64,000 nucleotides of DNA. Source: Burkholderia sp. SRS-46. GTDB taxonomy: Bacteria; Pseudomonadota; Gammaproteobacteria; Burkholderiales; Burkholderiaceae. Within the stretch, counting starts at the first letter, position 1, and each line of letters opens with the position of its first letter. The notes under the pieces are model-generated. The model did no database searches. It had not been told where the DNA came from and saw only the letters and a program-made list of their open reading frames with translations. Shown here piece by piece: positions 61,495 through 64,000 of this stretch. The translations under genes were made by a program, and so were the position numbers. Where the stretch lies: positions 496,001 through 560,000 of the forward strand of contig NZ_PTXL01000005.1 of assembly GCF_004343775.1 (NCBI RefSeq), read 5' to 3'.

Positions 61495-61721
61495 GCGACC
61501 TGATCCATCACTTCGGCGCGACCGTGCGCCGGATGCGCGAGGCCCGCACGTGGTCGCAGGAGCAGCTCGCGGAGCATGCGGGGCTGAACCGTTCGTACGT
61601 CGGCGAGATCGAGCGCGGCGAGGCGATCGCGTCGATCGTCACCGCCGACAAGATCGCGCGGGCCTTCGACGTGTCGATCGCGACTTTGCTCCCCGGCGCG
61701 GCCGACGCGTTCGCCGCCTGA
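61491..61721 (+). CDS. Small XRE-family HTH regulator
   Basis: 76 residues, almost entirely one Cro/C1-type HTH: FGATVRRMREARTWSQEQLAEHAGLNRSYVGEIERGEAI, with the recognition helix around RSYVGEIE. It has no separate ligand domain. It overlaps cysE by ATGA and lies 139 bp before the encapsulin gene, with an 8-bp inverted repeat overlapping the putative encapsulin promoter. It probably represses the shell and desulfurase genes and perhaps its own operon. Confidence 0.92.
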   Translation: MSDLIHHFGATVRRMREARTWSQEQLAEHAGLNRSYVGEIERGEAIASIVTADKIARAFDVSIATLLPGAADAFAA

Positions 61722-61761
61722 CGCGGCACGCGGGCCCGCTTCCCGAATCGATTGCGCGGCA

Positions 61762-61788
61762 TGCCGGCTATAGCATGTTGAGCCGGCA
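61762..61788. promoter_or_regulatory. Inverted repeat overlapping the encapsulin promoter
   Basis: TGCCGGCT (61762-61769), 11-bp spacer, AGCCGGCA (61781-61788): perfect arms. The right arm covers the putative -35 element. Candidate operator for the XRE protein encoded 40 bp upstream; a transcript hairpin is the alternative. Confidence 0.6.
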
Positions 61789-61807
61789 GGTGCGTGCTTC
61801 CGATAAT
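61778..61807 (+). promoter_or_regulatory. Sigma70-like promoter of the encapsulin gene
   Basis: TTGAGC (61778-61783) and GATAAT (61802-61807), 18-bp spacer, about 53 bp upstream of the encapsulin ATG. It would allow shell and cargo to be expressed separately from the rhodanese/cysE genes. Confidence 0.5.
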
Positions 61808-61860
61808 CCCCCAGCGTCATAAGCAATCCCGTTTTTCATCTTTAGAACCCGGAGCCACAC

Positions 61861-62793
61861 ATGTCGACCGTAGTAAGCGGCTCGGCTGCGCTGAGCGATC
61901 ACGCCGCCCGCCAACTCGCGAACGCCACCAAGACCGTTCCCCAGCTGTCCACGATCACGCCGCGCTGGCTGACCCACCTGCTGCAATGGGTGCCGGTCGA
62001 GGCCGGCATCTACCGCCTGAACCAGGTGAAGAACCCGGAGGCGGTGCGCGCCGCGTGCACGCAGCTGGAGGACGAGCGCATCCTGCCGCGCACCTTCGTG
62101 CCGTACGAGGAGCAGCCGCGCGAGTATTTCCTGAACGCGGTGAGCACCGTGCTCGACGTGCATACGCGGATCTCCGATCTCTACAGCAGCCCGCACGACC
62201 AGATCAAGGAACAGCTGCGCCTGACGATCGAGACGATCAAGGAGCTGCAGGAAAGCCAGCTGATCAACAACCCGGACTACGGCCTGCTCGCGAACGTGAC
62301 CGACGAGCAGCGCGTGTTCCCGCTGACGGGCGCGCCGACGCCGGACGATCTCGACGAGCTGCTGACCAAGGTGTGGAAGGAGCCGGCGTTCTTCCTCACG
62401 CACCCGCTCGCGATCGCCGCGTTCGGCCGCGAATGCACGCGGCGCGGCGTGCCGCCGCCGACGGTCAGCCTGTTCGGCTCGCAGTTCCTCACGTGGCGCG
62501 GCATTCCGCTGATCCCGTCGGACAAGGTGCCGGTCGCGGACGGCAAGACCAAGATCCTGCTGCTGCGCGTCGGCGACAAGCGGCAGGGCGTGGTCGGCCT
62601 CTACCAGCCGGGCGTCGCGGGCGAGCAGGGGCCGGGGCTGTCGGTGCGTTTCATGGGGATCAACAACCAGGCGATCGCGTCGTACCTGATCTCGCTGTAC
62701 TGCTCGCTCGCGGTCCACTCGCCGGATGCGCTGGCTGTCCTCGAAGACGTCGAAATCGGCAAGTACCATGACTATCCCGACACCTACCGTTAA
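61861..62793 (+). CDS. srpI: Family 2A encapsulin shell protein (SrpI-like)
   Basis: Self-assembling nanocompartment shell subunit with the HK97 capsid fold. The 310 residues match family 2A. The N-terminal stretch ARQLANATKTVPQLSTITPRWLTHLLQWVPVEAG is the hallmark of SrpI-type shells; FLTHPLAIAAFGRECTRRG lies in the P-domain and RFMGINNQAIASYLISLYCSLAVHS near the A-domain. Relatives package a cysteine desulfurase through its disordered N-terminus, and here that gene follows with a 26-bp overlap. ATG at 61861 lies after a CGGAGCC site. Confidence 0.93.
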   Translation: MSTVVSGSAALSDHAARQLANATKTVPQLSTITPRWLTHLLQWVPVEAGIYRLNQVKNPEAVRAACTQLEDERILPRTFVPYEEQPREYFLNAVSTVLDVHTRISDLYSSPHDQIKEQLRLTIETIKELQESQLINNPDYGLLANVTDEQRVFPLTGAPTPDDLDELLTKVWKEPAFFLTHPLAIAAFGRECTRRGVPPPTVSLFGSQFLTWRGIPLIPSDKVPVADGKTKILLLRVGDKRQGVVGLYQPGVAGEQGPGLSVRFMGINNQAIASYLISLYCSLAVHSPDALAVLEDVEIGKYHDYPDTYR

Positions 62794-64000
62794 TCCCGGC
62801 CGGCCGGCGGGCGAGCTGCCCGGCGCCGGCACGCTGCCGCATGCGCCGCTGCCGGCGGGCCTGCCCGACCCGGCGACGCTTGCGCGGCTCGCGTCCGAGT
62901 TCTTCTCGACGCCGCCGGGGCAGGCCACTGCGCCCGGCGTGTCGGCGGGCAGCGGCGCGGTGGGGGGCGTGCCGTCGGCATTGCCGGCGGCCGCGCCGAT
63001 CCTCGCGTCGGTGAGCAACCCCGCGCCGGCCGGCTCGCCGCTCGCGGGGCCGGGCGGCACCGGCACCGGCGTGCCGGGCCTCGCGCCGCCGCAGGGCAAG
63101 GTGGCGGGCGCGAACCTCGCGCCGTCCGCGCCGACTCATGTGCTGTCGCTCGGCAACCGCGCACCGGCCCTCGCGCCGCATGCGGTCGCGCAGAACGGCC
63201 TGCCCGACAGCGTCGTGTCGATCGCGCCGGCGTTCGAGCCGCGCGTCGGTGGCGCGGCGCTCGGCGTGCCGCAGGCGGGGGCCGCGGTGAACGACGCGGC
63301 ACCCGTTCAGCCTGCCGCCGCCGCTTCGCCGTATTACTTCACCGACGGCGCATTGCAAGGCTGGCAGGCGACGCCGCAGGATATCGTCGTGCCGACGCAC
63401 GGCGTGGCGTCGCCTGAGGCATTCGGGCTGCCCGGCAACGACGTGCTGCGCGAACTGCTCGCGCTGAACCGCCATGCGCCGGCGCAGTCCGCATCGCGCG
63501 ACGCGACGCCGCGCTATTTCGTCGACGATGCGCGGGCCGCCGAGCCGCATGCGCTCGCGGGCGGCGCGCATCCGCCGTTCGACGTGAACGCGATCCGCCG
63601 CGACTTCCCGATCCTGCAGGAGCGCGTGAACGGCAAGCAACTGATCTGGTTCGACAACGCGGCGACGACGCACAAGCCGCAGGCGGTGATCGACCGGCTC
63701 GCGTATTTCTACGCGCACGAGAACTCGAACATCCACCGCGCCGCGCATGCGCTCGCGGGCCGCGCGACCGATGCGTACGAGCATGCGCGCGACACGGTGC
63801 GGCGCTTTATCGGCGCCGCGTCGCCGGACGAGATCGTGTTCGTGCGCGGCACGACCGAGGCGATCAACCTGATCGCGAAGACGTGGGGCGTGCAGCACGT
63901 CGGCGAGGGTGACGAGATCGTCGTGTCGCATCTCGAGCATCACGCGAACATCGTGCCGTGGCAGCAGCTTGCCGCACAGAAGGGCGCGACGCTGCGCGTG
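62768..64000 (+). CDS. Encapsulin-cargo cysteine desulfurase (SufS-like), C-terminus beyond the window
   Basis: PLP enzyme releasing sulfur from cysteine as an enzyme persulfide; 411 residues are visible. Residues 1-270 are a Pro/Ala/Gly-rich, probably disordered extension with short conserved islands: LPDPATLARLASEFFS (32-47), YYFTDG (189-194) and RYFVDD (249-254). The SufS/CsdA-like catalytic domain starts at about 271 (FDVNAIRRDFPILQERVNG) and includes WFDNAATTHKP, NSNIHRAAHALA, FVRGTTEAINL and HLEHHANIVPWQ. The PLP lysine and catalytic cysteine lie outside the window. ATG at 62768 overlaps the shell gene, which couples shell and cargo synthesis. Confidence 0.93.
   Translation, partial: MTIPTPTVNPGRPAGELPGAGTLPHAPLPAGLPDPATLARLASEFFSTPPGQATAPGVSAGSGAVGGVPSALPAAAPILASVSNPAPAGSPLAGPGGTGTGVPGLAPPQGKVAGANLAPSAPTHVLSLGNRAPALAPHAVAQNGLPDSVVSIAPAFEPRVGGAALGVPQAGAAVNDAAPVQPAAAASPYYFTDGALQGWQATPQDIVVPTHGVASPEAFGLPGNDVLRELLALNRHAPAQSASRDATPRYFVDDARAAEPHALAGGAHPPFDVNAIRRDFPILQERVNGKQLIWFDNAATTHKPQAVIDRLAYFYAHENSNIHRAAHALAGRATDAYEHARDTVRRFIGAASPDEIVFVRGTTEAINLIAKTWGVQHVGEGDEIVVSHLEHHANIVPWQQLAAQKGATLRV

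Noticed and set aside
60036-64000. Prophage capsid interpretation of the HK97-like protein
   Set aside because: No portal, terminase, protease or tail genes are nearby, and the cysteine desulfurase/cysE/rhodanese context fits family 2A encapsulins.

Overview
The window is very GC-rich DNA with strong G/C bias at third codon positions, dense divergent LysR/LuxR/AraC regulator-enzyme pairs and many exported proteins. This, together with the protein families seen, points to Burkholderia (probably cepacia complex) and, by inference, to a secondary chromosome. No rRNA, tRNA, CRISPR array, insertion sequence or prophage was seen. Both edges cut genes: an aldehyde dehydrogenase on the left and a cysteine desulfurase on the right.

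1-15.1 kb: amine/polyamine-type catabolism. An aldehyde dehydrogenase and an agmatinase/guanidinobutyrase form a minus-strand operon beside a LuxR regulator. Opposite them lie a cupin, an FAD amine oxidase and an MFS carrier, then a LysR and a second, paralogous LuxR. Next come a YtcJ-like amidohydrolase, a PotF-like binding protein, a porin-like protein, a C45 self-processing acyltransferase and an MFS carrier. 15.3-24.1 kb: small units (XAC2610-like protein, HxlR/GST pair, DUF1801, extracellular nuclease, D-threonine aldolase/D-serine dehydratase-type enzyme with its LysR, GyrI-like and cupin proteins). 24.2-26.3 kb: an unrecognised exported protein in less GC-rich DNA.

26.3-31.2 kb: glmS divergent from an Lrp/AsnC regulator with two matching palindromes between them, panB, an AraC regulator and ogt. 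31.3-34.9 kb: a uronate unit (MFS carrier, LacI regulator, uronate dehydrogenase) tied together by LacI-type operators. 34.9-41.9 kb: LysR/SDR pair, a frameshifted PNPOx-family gene, a GH114-like exported glycosidase, a GapN-type dehydrogenase and a GcvA-type LysR. 42.1-52.5 kb: HglS (2-oxoadipate to D-2-hydroxyglutarate) followed by a D-2-hydroxyglutarate dehydrogenase; further on, a LivJ-type binding protein, an FAD oxidase and an aminoadipate-type aminotransferase with a 64-residue overlapping ORF. Together these suggest a D-lysine/2-aminoadipate degradation route.

52.5-59.6 kb: a LysR/SDR pair, two exported epoxide-hydrolase-like proteins joined to a cytochrome P460, an SRPBCC protein, a DUF4148 protein and an exported alpha/beta hydrolase. 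60.0-64.0 kb holds the most striking system: rhodanese, serine O-acetyltransferase, a small XRE regulator, a family 2A encapsulin shell protein, and a cysteine desulfurase with a roughly 270-residue Pro/Ala/Gly-rich N-terminal extension. This is a sulfur-metabolism nanocompartment operon.
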